Shown in pieces: positions 35,649 to 49,215 of a DNA stretch of 64,000 nt (the first letter of the stretch is position 1; each line of letters begins with the position of its first letter). The DNA lies in contig OZ234494.1 in the NCBI GenBank assembly GCA_965153455.1, forward strand, positions 25,101,354 to 25,165,353, read 5' to 3'. Made by a program: the position numbers and the translations under genes. Source of the DNA: Sphagnum compactum (Eukaryota > Bryophyta > Sphagnopsida > Sphagnales). The notes under the pieces were generated by a model, which saw only the letters and a list, made by a program, of their open reading frames with translations, had not been told where the DNA came from and ran no database searches.

Positions 35649-36513
35649 ATGCAGATACCAGTGAAGTGTGGGTGTGGAGGATGTGAAGAATGGGCTATGG
35701 TGGAGCTGCAAGGTTCATTGGACATCCAGCATGCAACCAGTTTGGAAAACCTAAGCATCGGTTCTCTCTGCCACACTTCTGCGGTAACAACACGCACTCT
35801 TAACTCCTCTCGCATCTCATAACTGCCGCTGTTTTGTTTTTTTTTTTGGTGGGGGGGGCGGGGGGGTTTGATCTTGTGATCGTCCATGGGTCTCTTGCAC
35901 TGACGCCCGTTAGATTTCTTCGCCTGCTGGCTGGTGGTGGTGATGGCATCTCTGACCAGAGAAAGTTTTCTGACATGGTGCACAGAACAAGTACAAATTT
36001 GTGATCGGTTATCACGAATTGGAGGGTACCAAAGTCGCACTCAAGAAGCCCATTGCGATCCTGAAAAAGATCAAGCATTCTGATGGTATGGAGATAGATC
36101 CTCAGCTGGCAGCAACGCCTGTTTCAGTGGAAATGCAAGTGGTGGGGATAATCAGGCATAAGCTCCTGTTCAAGACCAGACCCAAGGCCCTCATCTCCAG
36201 TAAAATTCTTCCCAACAACCTTTTTTATCTCTCTTTTTTCTGTGTCTTCTTTGGTTCTCCTCAAAGTTTCCTGAAGGCTGGTACCTATATATCCCTCACT
36301 GGCTTGAATTCTTTCTTCACCTGTGATGAAGCACAAAGAAAAGGTAGGACATGTGTCATTGAGAAAAGAAGGCTGGAACACTCTCAACGTTTTTGAACTG
36401 GCTTATTCAATTTGATTATTGCAATGGATCTTTGATTAGATGTATTGGGCTTTGCTATGGATGCAGAGGTGGAGGCAAAACCCAAGCGGATGCCAACTTT
36501 GCTTGGGCATTAA
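35649..36513 (+). CDS. CTF8: CTF8, chromosome transmission fidelity protein 8 (RFC-Ctf18 subunit)
   Basis: Exons 35649-35783, 35986-36199 and 36467-36513 join in phase (135+214+47 nt) to give 131 aa, close to the about 120 aa of animal CHTF8. Family landmarks are EEWAMVELQGSLDI in exon 1, then VIGYHELEGTKVALKKPIAI and VVGIIRHKLLFKTRPK in exon 2. The short last exon ends in PKRMPTLLGH. Ctf8 binds Dcc1 and Ctf18 and forms the alternative clamp loader that handles PCNA at replication forks and supports sister-chromatid cohesion in the nucleus. This follows from the family and is not shown by the sequence. The ATG at 35649 is used because the frame before it lacks family similarity. Intron 1 holds a T-run followed by a G8-C-G7 tract (about 35838-35867). 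The neighbouring RPS14 gene is convergent. Confidence 0.9.
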
Positions 36514-37660
36514 GTACTTGCAGAAAAAGTTAGTTGACACACAAGCCTTTCCTCCTTTGATTTGAACCTCTAAAATACTGAAATTTGTACATAACGATTG
36601 AACTTTATATGAATGTGGGTGCCATTGTTGGATTCTGATTTTGTTTCTCTTCTACTGCCACATATTATTCATTCTTTTGGTAGAGTTCAGGGTTGTTTAT
36701 GTGTTCCATAATTAACAGTGGTCTGCATCCAAACTCTATTGGGTGGTCAATCTCAATTGGTATTTTGAATGCAGATCAGTTATGATACCTCACAGCCATT
36801 ATCATGAGCCAGTATTAGTACTGATCCTGATGCATTAAATTTTTTTCCATAACTCCATATTTGTTTTGCATCCAATGGGCTCCTTTGACCTTACATAGGT
36901 CCAGTTTGTACACAGTTTGTAATGAATTGAAATCACCAGAGCAGAATATGTGGAGTTCAAGCTTAACAGTCTCAACTTACTGCTTAATTGAGAAGCTGTG
37001 CAGAGAATGTGCTATATATATTGGCACAACAGACTGTAAAGAAAGGTGCAAGAGGCAACAATAAAAGGCAGATGTAACCCCCCCCCCCCCCCCCCCCCCC
37101 CCCTCACACAATGCCATGCTCAATGATCATTGGATTCCATTGTCATGTTCTGCAAGAGTTGGCAGTATTTGTAGAGTGTTATGAACAATTAGCTACTCAT
37201 TCAAACCATACCATCATCTTGAGGAGAAACAAGTGGATGGACTTAAGTAAGCATACTGAAATACCTCTTATTTTCCTAGGTTTTCAACTTCAGGAACTTT
37301 CTAATATGAGAACTTTGGTCATCAGCCTGAAACCTCAGCAGGTTTCTATTGATTGGGAACCTTCTTCAAATCTATTCACAGCTTTCTTCTTTAACATCAA
37401 TGGTAGAGATCATTGGGAAGACTCTGCACACTGAATTCTGAAAAGAAATTTCTCTTTATTGAGCAACCCTCACAACACAATCACCTACAAAGATCAACCT
37501 TCACTTGCTTTCTTCACACCAATTTGCAGAAATCGCCCATGTAAGTGAAAAATCCTTGTACGGACACAAAATGTCTGACCATAGGACAAGACAAAAAAAC
37601 AGAAGTATGCAAGATTATGCAGGCAAGTGCATTGTGAAACGAACTGCAATTGTGTAAAAC
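36514..37660. other. Convergent intergenic region between CTF8 and RPS14, with a poly-C tract
   Basis: The stretch contains the 3' ends of both genes. A run of 26 C residues occupies 37078-37103. Short open frames on both sides (for example 37111-37434) have no recognisable domain and I treat them as untranslated. Confidence 0.5.
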
Positions 37661-39632
<1,972 letters not shown>

Positions 39633-42600
39633 GGTCGCCGGTCGTGTGCTTGTTCGCTGAAAAAGAAAAGAGGAGCTCCAAGCTTGCGATGACGGCAGGC
39701 GCGTTGCGAAAGAGATTTGTCGCCGAAACCCTCGCCTCCCTTTAACCCCAAAGGCGTTTGTTCTCTGCTTCTTGTTGCCCTAATCCCGAACCTGTTCTTG
39801 ACAAAATCCCGAGCCTGTTTGTTGTTGCCCTAATCCCAAAGCTGTGCCGAACCTGATTCGTTGGTGAAAAACTCAAGAACCTGACCGATTTTTCCAGCTG
39901 CCCCCTTTTTTTTTGGTCTACCATGATAAGTGAGCCCCCATGCCATTGGCACCATTAACCTCGTGAAATCTCACCCATCCCAAAAACTACTATTCAAGTC
40001 AAATATGGGCTTAACCTCAGAGTTCCTATGGAATTGTATAATATTAATGTTCAATATGGTTATATATAAAATTTAAATTCATTTACAATGTAAAAAAAAT
40101 TATGATTGTGATAATTTGTAATCCTCTTAATTATGCTTTCACCCTATTGATTATTCTTTTAAGATTGTTTTATAGAATTTTTCACTAATGAAACCTGCTA
40201 AAAACTTTTAAGCATATTCCTCAAAAATCTTTTAGAATGTGTTTTATTGATTAATATTTGTGAGAAGTGTTATGTATATGGAACTAAAACCATGAGTAAT
40301 TACTCATGGCAAACAACAACAACAATAGCAATTGTTGAAAGGCTTTTGTCAAACACAACTACACAATCTTATTTAATTGGCACAAATTATCATATTGCAT
40401 TTATTTATCACTTACAATTCTTGTAAGAAATCAACTTTGAAATTTGCCTCAACTTTTGGCATTTCCAAGATTGTTATAATTTCACTCAATTATGCTGAAG
40501 TTAATGCTCCAATGCATATGCATAAATACCCAAAATTGAATCCCCTATAGCACAATTTTCACTCAATGCTAAATTTATTGCACTAAATCCACTATTCTCA
40601 TATGATATACCTATAATACATGGATTGTTTAAAAATTGGCCATGTTGAACCAACACCTACATGAGTACCTTCACTTTTTTGAATGAGGCCTTTTTGTGGC
40701 CATATTGAACCTTAAGTAATGTTAGGATTGAAGTTTAAAACCTTAATTTGGTTTAGGCATGAAAGGATTTAGTTTAAGCATGGTTCACTAAAGATTAAAA
40801 ACTTCACTTCATGGTCATCAATCAAAGCAAACCAACACCTACACTAGTACCATCAATAAAAGAAAAGATCATCAATGATTCTCAAAAAGTCATCCATTCC
40901 TTTTCTTTCTAGGTCTTTTTATAGTAGCCTCCTAGGAGGCATGGTTCGAAGCTTCTTAGGTTTCTTTGATGAATTTATTTTCCTTTTTAAAATAATTTGA
41001 TGTTGCAAGTTCATTTTTGATTATGGATATTTTGGAATCGTTCATGGCAATAATGATGTTCAAATGTTTGGGATTTGAGACTATAAACATTTGCCATTCA
41101 ATTTTTTCTCATAACCTTAATACATGTAGCTTGAATGAAGAAAGTGAAATCCCTTGAAATGCAAATAGTTTCCAAGTTAACAAAACAATGTGACTTGACA
41201 TAATAGTTTTCATCAAATTTGGAACATGACACAAAAAGGCATGTTGAAGCACATATCCTTCAACATGATCAAACATAAAGGCTATTTTTTTGTTCAAGCA
41301 ATGTTTTGTAATTGATCATTTTTAGCTTCAAGGTTTAATTTCATAGTTTATGAACTCAATATACCTCGATTCAAAATCAATTGATTGCTTGAAATGACTT
41401 ATCATAATTATCATCTAATTCAATTGTGCATTTTTCAATGACTGAAATAATATGTTAAATCATATTACATCACCTTTTGAACATGAAAATAATTTGTCAC
41501 TGAATGTTTCACAATCATTAGGAACATGTTTCACAAAACTTTGAAATAAATTTGACAAGCACAAGAGCTAGCATCCAAATGTTCATGATGAATTAACAAT
41601 GTATCATGTCAATTACAACCCATTTAAACAAAAATCCTTAAGCCCAACTTCAACCCTAAGAAGTCTTGGATATTGATAGCAAATGTAATGAGCAGTGCAC
41701 CCCAAAAAATGGTATACATAGAATTTTAGCAAAGCTTTTGAATGTTGTAGAACTTCTGTGTGTGGAGTTGGTGTGTGCAACGAATTTTTGTTATGTGTGG
41801 TAGAATTAGTGTCTGAAACAATGGTAAATGAAGTTGAAGCAATAGACCATATAGCAATAGACCATAAAATAATAAAGACAAGTTATTATGTGTGACAAAA
41901 CTTATGTGTCGGTGTAGTTGGTGTGTGCAAATGAAACTATTGAATGCAATAGTGTTGGTGTGTGTGACAAAGCTAATGCATGAGACAATGATAGACAAAG
42001 TTCGAGTGAGAAAACGTTGGGTATCATATAACGAAACAACAAAATTACAACACTAATGGTGGCAATGGAGTTACATTTGTTGTGATAGGATGATGGCAAC
42101 AAGCTAATGCAACATTGATGTGACAAGTAAGGTATTGGTGCAATGAACAAAGACCAATGCCAATGAATATTGGGAAGAAGGTGAGCGATGCGAGCAATTG
42201 ATGAAGGTAAGCAACAAAAACAAGGCAACGATGACAAGTAATATAGGAGTTAAACTTGCGTCATCAGCTTGGAGGCTCAAGCTGTCTATTGTCACTAGGC
42301 TTTCTAGAAATTGTGGAACTTCTTTGATGTGTTGCAGGTTTCTCTCCTCTCTTCCTAAATTATCTGAAAAAAAGCCTCTGTGGGTGCTGGTGGAAGTTTC
42401 TCTGATTGTGTTTTTGAGTTTCTCTTTTAGTCTTCCTACTTTTGCTGCATACACCCAATTTGTTTGGAGCTTTTCCTCTGGTTGTCTACTTTTGCTACTT
42501 GGTAGTAGGGACACACATGGTTTTACTTCCACGTTTCCAACTACAGATTCTTCTATAACATCACTACTAGATGTGTTAAAAAGAGTTTATTTCTGTTGTT

Positions 42601-43005
42601 GGCAGCAGCTGATAGTTCTTGCTTGCAAGGAACAGATAATTTTGAGTGTGTTATTTCTTGCAGGAAAAACGGATTTGCAGTGAGGGATTGAACAGCAACC
42701 CACAGAAGAAGAGTTATCATGATGGTAAAAGGACCAAATTTAGTATAGTGTTGAAAAAGCTGTGAAAGTGGATTGATTACATTGCACAGGTACCGAAATT
42801 CTTTGTTTCCATTCTTCGAAACCCATTAGTAGGTCTTCAGTTCTCTCAAAAACCCTGAAAACAATAAAATTTCTATCTACACTACAATTTGTACACCCAA
42901 CATTTCTCAAAGCTTCTCTATAACAAGCATGAGAGAAGGTGGTCCTCAAAAACTAGATACACATACACTGATTTTTTTCTCTCCCTTGAAGTCTTTGTGG
43001 GTTTT
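39633..43005. other. AT-rich intergenic DNA with a dispersed repeat
   Basis: The first 150 bp are the RPS14 promoter side. At 40649-40855 CAACACCTACATGAGTACC and CAACACCTACACTAGTACC flank a copy of the family seen at 35.1 kb. From 41700 to 42050 GTGTGTG- and GTTGGTGT-rich words repeat loosely. A possible exon at 42104-42560 is listed separately. Confidence 0.5.
42104..42560 (-). other. Possible minus-strand coding exon of unknown kind
   Basis: After a plausible acceptor (GATGTTATAG near 42561) the minus strand stays open for about 150 codons. It reads as charged, protein-like text (VGRLKEKLKNTIRE, FFSDNLGREERNLQHIKEVP) followed by a hydrophobic segment (LLVIVALFLLLTF). A Met-led hydrophobic stretch (MITLLLWVAVQSLTA) lies upstream near 42720. 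I recognise no family and cannot place a start, stop or partner exon. The plus strand is also open here (42198-42683), which weakens the case. It lies 3' of the LEA-like gene on the same strand. Confidence 0.25.
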
Positions 43006-43790
43006 TTACTGCTTCTTGCCAGTGGCATTGGAGATGGAATCCTTCAAGTCCTCCACCACCTGGTTGGCCTTCTCCTGCACTGAACTTGCTGCATCTGAGA
43101 CACTGGAGCTCAAATCCTTGCCTGATGTATTTGCCTGACCTCTAACCTTGTTGGTGGTTTTCTCTGCTTCCTTTTGTGCATCGTCGGCAGACCCAAAGAC
43201 CTTGTTCTGCAACAACACAAAGAAAATTCATGCCCGACCAACCCATCGACCCACCAAAGTGGTATCATGATTCAAAGATTTTGTGAGTGTCCAAAACCCA
43301 AGCTTCAAATACAGATATAATACATATCAAGAGATTTTTTTACCTTGAAGTTTTCAGCTTGGTTTCCAATCTGAGCACCCAAATTCTGGGCATCTTTGCT
43401 TCCTTCATCAAGCTTCTTCTGGCTCACATTAGCTGCTTGGTTGGCCCGGCCCTGAGCATCATTTTGTGCACCTGTGAATGTGTTCTTCAACTGATCTGCA
43501 GCATCCTGAGCTTTGTCGGATAGATCCTGTCCAATCTCCTGCACCTTCTCTCCGATGTTAGGCTGCTGCTGATCAGCTCGAACTTGCACCGACCGTCTGA
43601 CCCCAACAACATCAGGCCTCCTAGACACCACAAGTCCCTGTCCTCTTAACTGACGGAAAGAAGACAAGCCCACCAGCCTTCTTGATGAGCACTGTCCAGA
43701 AACATCACCACCACCAACAACAACATTCCCAGAGCTACTACCACTCACAGCAGTAACCACAGTCAATCTTGTAATGCATGCAGCTGCCAT
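43006..43790 (-). CDS. Plastid-targeted LEA-like amphipathic helical protein
   Basis: Two exons, 43790-43344 and 43206-43006, join in phase 0 and give 215 aa. The first 70 residues are rich in Ser, Arg, Val and Gly with almost no acids (MAAACITRLTVVTAVSGSSS at the start, RRPDVVGVRRSVQVRA before the mature part), as in a chloroplast transit peptide. The rest is Ala, Gln, Lys, Asp and Asn in loose 11-residue periods (KVQEIGQDLSDKAQDAADQL, GAQNDAQGRANQAANVSQKK, DAASSVQEKANQVVEDLKDS), as in LEA_4/COR15-like proteins that stay unfolded in water and coat membranes during drying or cold. Function is inferred from composition. No membrane span or enzyme motif is seen. The upstream region holds a duplicated 41-bp block with CATGCA (RY-type) and CACTTG words, which would fit stress or dormancy control. 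Confidence 0.75.
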
Positions 43791-44166
43791 CTTAAACTAT
43801 AACCTTCCTGCTCAAAAATCAACAAGAATCTGAAGATTTTAGAAGAAGAAGAAGAAAAAAAACTGAAAGAAGATTTGTGAAAATGTTTCCTCTTGTGAGC
43901 TCTGCTTGTAGAGATGAATTTCTGAAGCTCCTTTTTGTAGCCTGGGACTCTGCAATTTGATGATGTCTGCAAAATTTCTGGATTTTTCTTTTTCTTTTTT
44001 GGGGTTGGATGAGCTAGCTTCTGGAAGAATTTGATGATGCTAGGGTTGTTTTGGGTTGGCAATTCAGTCTTGAATTCATGAAAACAGGTTTGAGTGAGCA
44101 ATCAAAGTAGAGAGTGATGATGAAGATGATGGTGAAGATGGGTGGGTTGCTGCCAAGTGGACACTA

Positions 44167-44265
44167 CAAGTGGATAAGCCTCTGATTTCTTCACAAGTGT
44201 CATGCAACAAGTGGATAAACCTTGGATTTCTTCACAAGTGTCATGCTCCAAATGATGACAAGTGG
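44167..44265 (-). promoter_or_regulatory. Duplicated 41-bp block upstream of the LEA-like gene
   Basis: CAAGTGGATAA then CCT, GATTTCTTCACAAGTG and TCATGC start at 44167 and 44208, and a third partial copy (CAAGTGGCAAATAAG) starts at 44259. On the minus strand, toward the gene start at 43790, each unit reads GCATGACACTTGTGAAGAAA. CATGCA at the first junction matches the RY element bound by ABI3/FUS3-type factors. Whether it acts is unknown. Confidence 0.5.
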
Positions 44266-44299
44266 CAAATAAGGCTAGCTGACATATCATGCACACTAA

Positions 44300-47200
44300 A
44301 ATCCCTGGAAAATACCATAGCTTTTTTCCTTATCTCTTTAATTTGTTCTATTTCTTTTGGGTTTTGTTTGTTTTTTTTCTCTCTTTCTTTCTTCCTTCCT
44401 TTTGGGACAAGAGGTGAAGGTCAGCTAGGGTAAGGTCTCCCATCACCAAACACAGGCTGGTGACTGAAGGGATCGACAGTGCCCAACAGAACTGAAGTTA
44501 GTGCTCTTGTGTGATGGTCACCTGTTCAAACCATTGCCTATGACTGGACCTTCTGTTTCAGGATTTCTTAAAACTCTTCAGTCTTGGGTGCTGTAGTGTT
44601 TGCAAAATGGGTGGCTTTCAAAGAAATTTGCAAAACTTTGTGTTTAGTGTTCACGGTTTTGTGTTTGGTAATGGGAGTATTTGGTCACTTGGAACAACTT
44701 ATGGGTAATTGGAGCCTTTGGTCACACCAATGGTAAACATGTAATTGTCCATTGGAGCCTTTGGTCACACCAACAACAAACATTCGATTGCTAATTTGGA
44801 GCCCTCGGTCTTGTCAAAAACAAACAATTGATTGGAATGGTGCAACTTGGAATTGTTTTTAGCTATCCTTTTAGGGTTTGCTATGTGAAAGGACTCATTT
44901 GTCTTTGTCTAAGTGCCGAAAACTATTTCTTATTTTGTCTTTTATCATTCATTGGAATGTGATACAATTTGTGGAGGTTGTGACAACGATGATAAATGAT
45001 TTATGAAGGAGCGATGTTTTGAGATTGGTTTGGCCATTTGTTTGTTTTTCTTGTGTTTGGTTGCAATTGGCATTGGTGATGGAGCAAGGCTAGCGGACAA
45101 TGAGAATAAAAGTTTTTCTTTGAAAAGTTGAATACCCAATTTGTATCCTAGTTCAGTTCTTTGTAGTAAGCTTGATGTTTTGCTTTTGATTATGATTAAT
45201 GTTCAAAAGCCACATTGAAAGGAAAAATATCTTGGTGTGAAATGTTATTTACTTAAATGTCAATCTCCTTAATGTCCATTACACAAGAGATTCGATGATT
45301 GGTTAGATGAATTTAGATGAGTCTTTAGTAACATAGATATAACTAATGATTTGATAACTTTAAGGGATCATAGAAAGATTAATTTGTTTATGCCATTTGT
45401 TGTCCAAATCAAATGTGTTGGTGTTTGTTTGAATTACAGTCATGTGATGCATTAGGAGATTGAGTACCTTGAAAATAAGAGTTCTAAGCAAAGGTTTTGT
45501 ACATTAAAAAAATATTGGGGACATAAGATAAATCAATTTTCAAAGTTATTGGTTGTTTGGGGTGTATGTTTGTTGGTGCCTCCCTAATTGTGACTAATGC
45601 CATTGGCCGAAGTGTGAACTTGTTATAATGTAAGGTGGACACAACATATGACATTATTTTGCAAGGTTTACTTATATCCCATTGCAAGATCTTTCCAACG
45701 ACACCAAAGACACATCACAATTCTTTCACTTGAATAGAATGGTAGACATTGAAGTTTTACCACATCTTCAGCTGATTTTTCCTTCCAAAACCTGATTTTT
45801 TGGAATTTATTTGAATTTTCAATGACAAAGATCATTTTTAAATCAATATCTCCCACATTCGAAATCCAAGTCTTACCAAATAAATTCAATAAATCCTGGT
45901 CATCAAGATCTTCCAAATAACACCAAAGGCACATTCCAATTCCTTTGAAATTTTCAGCTATGATTTAATTTAATTCAATGAAAAAATCATTCAATATTCA
46001 AGAACTTTTGCACTCCAAGTCCAAACGTCATGGAACCAAGCGCATGCACCCTTCCTTATCGAGAGTTTTCCAAAAACACCAAGAGCATGATCTAAAACAT
46101 CCAGGTTCAGTGGATTTCATAACTAATCATAACTACAAAACAAACAACCTTTCCTCATAAATAGATTACAAAAAAGTTAATGTGTTTTGTTGTTGTGAAT
46201 ATGTTTGTTAGAAGGATGGGGATTATTAGTAGTATTGTTTATCTTCCATGCCACATCAAAAGATCACAATAATCCACTAAAAGGAGATCCAGGAGGATTT
46301 GATTCATTTTATGACATTAGGTCAAAATGTGCAATTAAATTAAGCAAGTTCTTAAAGCACAAATTCATGAAAAAACTTGAAACATGTTGTAAATTTTGAA
46401 TTATTTTCCTACATGTGTTTATGATAAAGTTTGATATAAGTGATATGTCTCTTTTTTTTTTGTTACAAAGGGACTTCACATCAAACAATCAACAAATATT
46501 TCATAGTTTGAATCTTTGGTCATCCCAAACTTTCTAGCCCATGTGACTACAAAAATCTCAACTAAAACATTAAAGTTATCCATAAAGTCCTTAGCCCCAT
46601 TCCTTGTCACACCCCTTGTCCCAGTTTCAACTTCTACTTTTAGGTATTCATAAAATCCCTTGTATCGAGGATGAAATCATGAAACTAAGGACCAATGATC
46701 AAAATAGGGAGTGAAGTAAGATTTGAAAAAAATAAATTGGACACATTTTAAGGACTTCTTTGAAAATTTTCTTATATATATATTTTTAGGGCACCACTTG
46801 AAGGACTTTCTATGGTTTTCATTTTTGGGGATTTTTTTTTTCATTACAAAATTATTCTAGAGGTTGTTATGTGGACTAGATAGGATGACTTTAATAATTT
46901 CTTTTACATATAATTATATAAATGGGCTCTTTTACTTTTATTTTCTTTTTTCCTCATTTGCATTTGTGAAAGTCTCATTTTTTTTGCACTTACAACTTGA
47001 GGCTTCTTTAATTTTGGTTTTTCATTTTTTCATTTAAAACAATATTTTTTAATTTCTTTTTAGGGTTTTTTTGTGGTTTTTCGAGGGGGGAGGGTTTTGG
47101 GCTTTCTTTTTAGATTATTTTATGGTTTTTTTAGGGTTTCATTTAGGGAATTTTTGGGTGGTTTTCTTTTGGGTTTTTTCTTGTGCTCCATGGCTTCTTC

Positions 47201-49110
47201 TACTAATGATATCTTTTCAAACACGAATGATTTTAATAACTCCTCATTAAGTAGCACAAGGAGATGTTTCGAAGGATAGGTAAACAAAATTAAATTGTGT
47301 TTACAATTAAAATTGTGAGTGCTAGCACATTGGAATTATTCAACACAAATGAATTAGAATTGGGTGTCAAGCAATCAATCAATTGAAATGTGGGTGTTTG
47401 AGACATGTTTGGCACAATGCAAGCAATTCTAGGTTTGTTCAAAACTTTAACAAATTTTAATTTATTAGAATTTGATCAGCTAGTAGTAAAATGGTCCCCA
47501 CCATTTAAACCCATGTGAAATCCACTATCTAGGGTCACATACTAATAAGAAAACCGACTAAATTAAACCCAAGAAAACAATTGCTCCGATTCAACAAGTA
47601 CATGAAACATGACAATGTGATTGAGTATGATACATTCTCGTGGAATTGGAACAATAATCTAATGTATGATGATGTAATTTGTACATTGTATCTTGCATTA
47701 ATGAGGCCATAGGAATCCTACCTAATGAATAGTTTTGAAATCACATTCTTGTAATAATAATGTTCATCTTAATTATAGAAATCATTTTTAATAACCTTGT
47801 CACATACCCGACCATTAATTAAAAATTTGACAAACTTTATGCTCATTGTTTTTAAAGAAAATGCAAAGGTTATTGCCTTTCATTTAAAGTTTTATATAGT
47901 TCAATAAACATAAACAATTTTTTTTTAATATATCAAGAATTTGTGTTTTAAAATGTAAGCCTAAAATCAAAATATTTGTTTAACCTTTTTTTCCCTAAAA
48001 CCTTCTTATTTATATTTTAACATAACAAAAGTTATGACAAAAAAATACAAAAAATCATTAAAAACATTGATTATTGTAGTGTTCAAAACATTGTTTCGAG
48101 GCATCAATGCAAACATTCATCCTTTGATGTTACGTAACCTTAATGTGTATTGTCAAACTTGAATGATATTAAAAATTTAAAACCAATGGGGTTTTGGGCA
48201 ACTTTTGTTTTCAATTTACATCAATCAAACATAACCTAGGATATTGTGTTTTTTCACATTTCATGAAAAAAACATAAATGATGAATTAGTCATCAACCCA
48301 ATTTCATTGTCATATAATAGTTAAAATAATTGAATATAGTGATCAAATTTATTCATAATCAACAACAAAACTAAATTTACAAATAATTGAAAAAAAAAAA
48401 ATTTAGATTTGAACTTTAAGAAACATTCATTTACTTTTGATTTTAAACAAATCGATTCAACAAAATAGAATAAAATAGGTGCTTACCCTAAAAAATAACT
48501 TTGGTGCCCATGCGGAAAACATACATGTTCAATCATGGTGGTGATTTTTCAAAAAAAAAGGAAAAAAACAACATTTTAAACAAAATAGTGATAAGGATAT
48601 CAACTTGATTCAATGATCATCATCATCATCTTTTTAAACTTTTCAAATGATTTAGTACAGAATCTTTTTGAAAAAAATGTCATTCCGTATTAATTCCCTC
48701 TTGGTTTTTCATTGTACAATGAAATTTTTTATCAGCCCTGAACATGGAAATTGCCCCATTTTTTGTTTTATATTTTACTTCAAATTCTAGCAAACAAAAC
48801 GTTGTTTGACCATTTGTTCCCATTCCATTTTTTGCATTTTGTGATTAGTTTAAACATTATCGATTCAACAATATAGAAATTCATATATATATATATATAT
48901 ATATGGGGGTTTTGGGTAAATTCTAAAATTTAGGCTTGGGAAAAAAATAATTTTTTTTTTCAATTTCAATTTGTTTTGAAATTAAATTTAAAATGAAATG
49001 GATGAAATTTAATGAATGTTTCCTTGCTTATGAATGTAGGTTCGATGAATTTTTTTAATGGATGAAAATGAAATTTCATGGATGAAACTTAGATGAAATC
49101 ATCAAATGAT
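44300..49110. other. AT-rich gene desert
   Basis: Homopolymer A and T runs, a GGAGCCTTTGGTCACACCAA-type duplication near 44709 and 44754, and TTTTTAGGGTTT-like low complexity at 47040-47190. A short Ser/Asn-rich frame (47190-47277) has no recognisable match. A (TA)n run lies at about 48883-48904. I see no gene. Confidence 0.55.
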
Positions 49111-49111
49111 G

Positions 49112-49163
49112 TCTAATTGTTTGCATTGGATTTCAGGTTTTCTATTGCACTCCTTTTCTTAAA

Positions 49164-49194
<31 letters not shown>

Positions 49195-49215
49195 ACGTTA
49201 TCGATCATCACATAT
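49112..49215 (-). rRNA. Fragment of organelle-type large-subunit rRNA gene inserted in nuclear DNA
   Basis: On the minus strand the sequence reads GATGATCGATAACGTACAAG, TACCGTGAGGGAAAGGTGAA, AAGAACTTTAAGAAAAGGAG and TGCAATAGAAAACCTGAAAT. AGTACCGTGAGGGAAAGG-GAAAAGAAC is a universally conserved block of LSU rRNA (around position 460-490 in the E. coli 23S numbering). The form GGAGTG-AATAGA that follows is bacterial/organelle-like, whereas cytosolic 25S has GAGAGTTAAATAG. It is only about 100 bp, lies in AT-rich DNA and cannot be functional alone. A mitochondrial origin is my best guess, a plastid one is not excluded. Confidence 0.65.

Noticed and set aside
35603-36078. Minus-strand open frames over CTF8
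   Set aside because: They overlap the clearly homologous CTF8 exons in antisense, have no domain and cross exon borders without splice logic.
44446-44560. Possible tRNA-derived SINE (GTTCAAACC B-box-like word near 44524)
   Set aside because: No A box at the right distance, no cloverleaf and no poly-A end could be found; the similar words near 10361 and 32108 also lacked support.
47073-47279. 68-codon plus-strand frame rich in Phe and Gly
   Set aside because: It is produced by GGTTTTT-type low complexity; no family features.
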